A DNA stretch of 64,000 nt. Origin: Archivesica marissinica. Lineage: Eukaryota; Mollusca; Bivalvia; Venerida; Vesicomyidae. A program made the translations under genes and the position numbers. The DNA lies in contig CM026393.1 of NCBI GenBank assembly GCA_014843695.1, positions 2,512,615-2,576,614 of the forward strand. Direction: 5' to 3'. The notes beneath the pieces were generated by a model. That model did no database searches, was not told the origin of the DNA, and saw only the letters and a list, made by a program, of their open reading frames with translations. Shown here piece by piece: positions 31,843 to 64,000 of this stretch. Within the stretch, counting starts at the first letter, position 1, and each line of letters starts with the position of its first letter.

Positions 31843-32829
31843 TAGTGATGTGCATCGGTTTCAAAATCCATAATCGATTAATCGGAATAATCGGACGGGT
31901 AAACCGATTAGATAATCGATTATTAATCGGGCAATTGATATAGTTATAAATCAAAATCATTCCATCTAATTTGTGAGTTTAACAATCTATTTAGTAATAA
32001 TAAATTACTTACAAGTTACTAGTTTCCACAACTTAGTTACTCAGTTACATCTGAGTACTAGACTTTAAGTTACTGGACTGCCACCTGATATAAAATTAGT
32101 TTTTAAGTTAATAGAGGACAGAACACTTAGTGACATACTAGTGAAAAGTCTAGTACTAGATACAGTTAGAATTGTTGTTGCAAACGTGCAATGCTAATAC
32201 AATACAGCCAATAGTAAATCGTAGTTTTATTTGAGGTATAAACAAACATAAAAGTAAGAGACAAAAATAAAGACATAAAACCATCCGTTCAACATCTGAT
32301 GTGTCGATTAAAACTATTATATGATACTGAACTTGAGACAGCTTCAATACAGAACAAATTATTTGAATTTGACGAAATGTGGAAGCAATAGGCTAAACAG
32401 TTTTAATTTAAAATTATATTGAAAATAATTGTCATCAATCACTTGGTAGAATGTAGGCTGCAGACCACTTTTCTCTTCTTTTTTTTCATAAGTGTAACTG
32501 AACATTTTTTCAGCACTTTAAGGCCAACATGATAATGACTTGATACATTTATATACACTATTATTCATGCCGTTTGTTTATTCTACTCGTTAAAAAATGT
32601 ACATTATTGTAAGGTGCTTGTGGGATGCCCTCGACCCACAGGTCACCTATGACGAGGAAAATAAACGGGCCTTAAACGTGGTTCCAAAAAAAAATAAAAA
32701 AATACAAAAAATACAAAAAAATAAAGACTCGTTGATTATAATCGATTACACATTTTCACAATCGATTATCGCCGATGTCCATGCCGGCGAACGATTGTCG
32801 GCGACTTAGCGATACTCGGTTTATCACTA
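31843..32829. mobile_element. hAT-like non-autonomous element with 8-bp target duplication
   Basis: Ends are TAGTGATGTGCATCGG and TTTATCACTA. The 8-bp sequence ATGTATAC is repeated exactly on both sides (31835-31842 and 32830-32837), the duplication size of hAT transposons. Subterminal ATCGATTA repeats occur at both ends. No transposase is encoded. Confidence 0.88.
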
Positions 32830-33304
32830 ATGTATACCAGCTAGAACCACCCTATACTCAACTTCCTTCTTTCCATCGGTACTTCGTTTATGGAACAGCT
32901 TACCTGCCGATGTTAGAGATATCCAGACACTGGATTTTTTCAAGGCCATTCGTAATATTAACAACGTTAAAATTGGAAAACTATTCTACTACGGGAAAAG
33001 AAGACCCAAGATTCTACATACACGGCTTAGAACTAAATGCAGTTCACTGAATCACCATATTTTCATAAAGAACGTTGTAGAATCACCATTATGCAGATGT
33101 GGTTCTATAGAAGATACGTTCCACTTCTTCTTTCAATGCAATATCTACTATCAACTTCGTATGACTCTCTTCAATAAGTTATCCCCAATTTGTACTGTCA
33201 ACCTAATCACATTCGTTCTCGGTGACACCTCTAAGGACCTAGCAACCAACACCATACTTTTCTTAGCTGTACACGTATACATTATTGGCAGTGAAAGGTT
33301 CTGA

Positions 33305-33982
33305 GAAGATGGATGCTTTCTAAAATGTTTATATGGCGGATTCCAAATCAGATACTGTCGTCATTGTCAGATCAACCGGATTATTTATTTAACTAACTGC
33401 TCTCTATATTAATCTCTTCTTCTTTTCATGCTCAGATTTCATATGTTTATGTTCTTGGAATTAGGCTACTTCTAATATTCATTTACGTGTTAACCATTTT
33501 CTTTTTAACAACCTCAACTATTTACACAGTAATATTATCAAGAGTGTATCGTAAACATTAGAAATTGTATATCGTGATTAGGATTCACGTATTTTCATTG
33601 TTATAATTATATATATATAGTATGCTATATTGTCGGGAAAATAGCTTATTAGCTAATGTTATTTGTAAATGTAATCCGACGTTAAATAAAGCTTCTTGCT
33701 CCTGCCTATTGTATAACAACCAATTGATAGGGAGAATAACTATATACGTTTTCTTTCGTTCTAATCGCTTTCAGTCTATTGAGCACTGTTAATTTATATG
33801 TAAAATTCCATTATGTACATGTAAAATACTGAAATAAATAATGTTTAAACTAAATTGATTGAATGGTTTTCGATTTGTTAGTGATATCACAATTAGGCTT
33901 TTGAGGCATTCTCGGAAATGCATCACACCTTGACGACTTCACCTCACCTTGACCTTTTGGAACTTGACAAGATACATTGAAG
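33305..33982 (+). other. GOT1: LINE 3' end and GOT1 upstream region
   Basis: The LINE 3' UTR probably ends near CGACGTTAAATAAAGCTTC (33679). The remainder before the GOT1 ATG should hold its promoter and 5' UTR. I see no clear TATA box, and the region is not notably GC-rich. Confidence 0.45.

Positions 33983-64000
<30,018 letters not shown>

Larger units (their letters stand above)
31140..33304 (+). pseudogene. LINE (non-LTR retrotransposon) 3' fragment, split by two insertions
   Basis: 31150-31320 encodes VGWETLTDRRGKHKLVLYK, the conserved C-terminal block after the RT domain of CR1/jockey-like LINEs. The frame resumes at about 32838 with frameshifts: LRLWNSLPADVRDIQTLDFF and CRCGSIEDTFHFFFQC, the Cys/His end motif, with a stop at 33304. 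Between them lie a TA-target element and a hAT-like element. Removing both restores continuous LINE sequence. It lies just upstream of GOT1. Confidence 0.85.

Overview
This is a eukaryotic window: coding sequence comes as short exons with GT..AG borders, introns are long and AT-rich, and tRNA-derived SINEs, non-LTR and LTR retroelements and small DNA transposons are scattered throughout. The gene content and the retroelement types suggest a lophotrochozoan invertebrate, most likely a mollusc. That is an inference, since no marker fixes the species.

Two genes can be rebuilt on the + strand. The first (5157-25103, eight exons recognised) encodes a Deltex-family E3 ubiquitin ligase with the order macrodomain 1, macrodomain 2, RING, Deltex C-terminal (DTC) domain. 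This puts on one chain the reader and ligase modules that vertebrates divide between PARP9 and DTX3L. The second (33983 to beyond the right edge, six exons seen) is a cytosolic-type aspartate aminotransferase (GOT1). It holds only 929 coding bases in more than 29 kb, and its third intron begins with GC rather than GT. The start and end of the two genes are about 9 kb apart and nothing links their functions.

About 40 percent of the window is tandem repeat. There are at least 14 arrays with units of 19, 24, 27, 28, 30, 32, 34, 38, 39, 58 and 72 bp and others. Most lie inside the introns of the two genes. The largest are the 39-bp array in the last Deltex intron (18.6-24.6 kb), the 58-bp array in GOT1 intron 1 (42.6-45.7 kb), the 27-bp array in GOT1 intron 2 (46.4-50.5 kb) and the 28-bp array in GOT1 intron 3 (52.3-59.3 kb). 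Because several units are multiples of three bases, they give very long open frames on both strands that are not genes.

The most striking observation is that the 27-bp satellite sits inside a decayed LINE reading frame and its unit is a nine-codon piece of that frame, so the satellite appears to have arisen from LINE coding sequence. Other notable structures are two decayed copies of the last Deltex exon upstream of the real one, an intronic array of CRE-like TGACGTCA sites, a piggyBac-like MITE whose empty site is preserved in the surrounding satellite, a nested LINE/TA-MITE/hAT stack, a perfect 49-bp inverted repeat, and a gag-protease LTR element that has lost reverse transcriptase and carries a helix-hairpin-helix motif at the gag start.

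The far left (1-3 kb) holds minus-strand fragments with SAP-like and PHD-like zinc-binding sequence, possibly the edge of another gene or of an old mobile-element gene.
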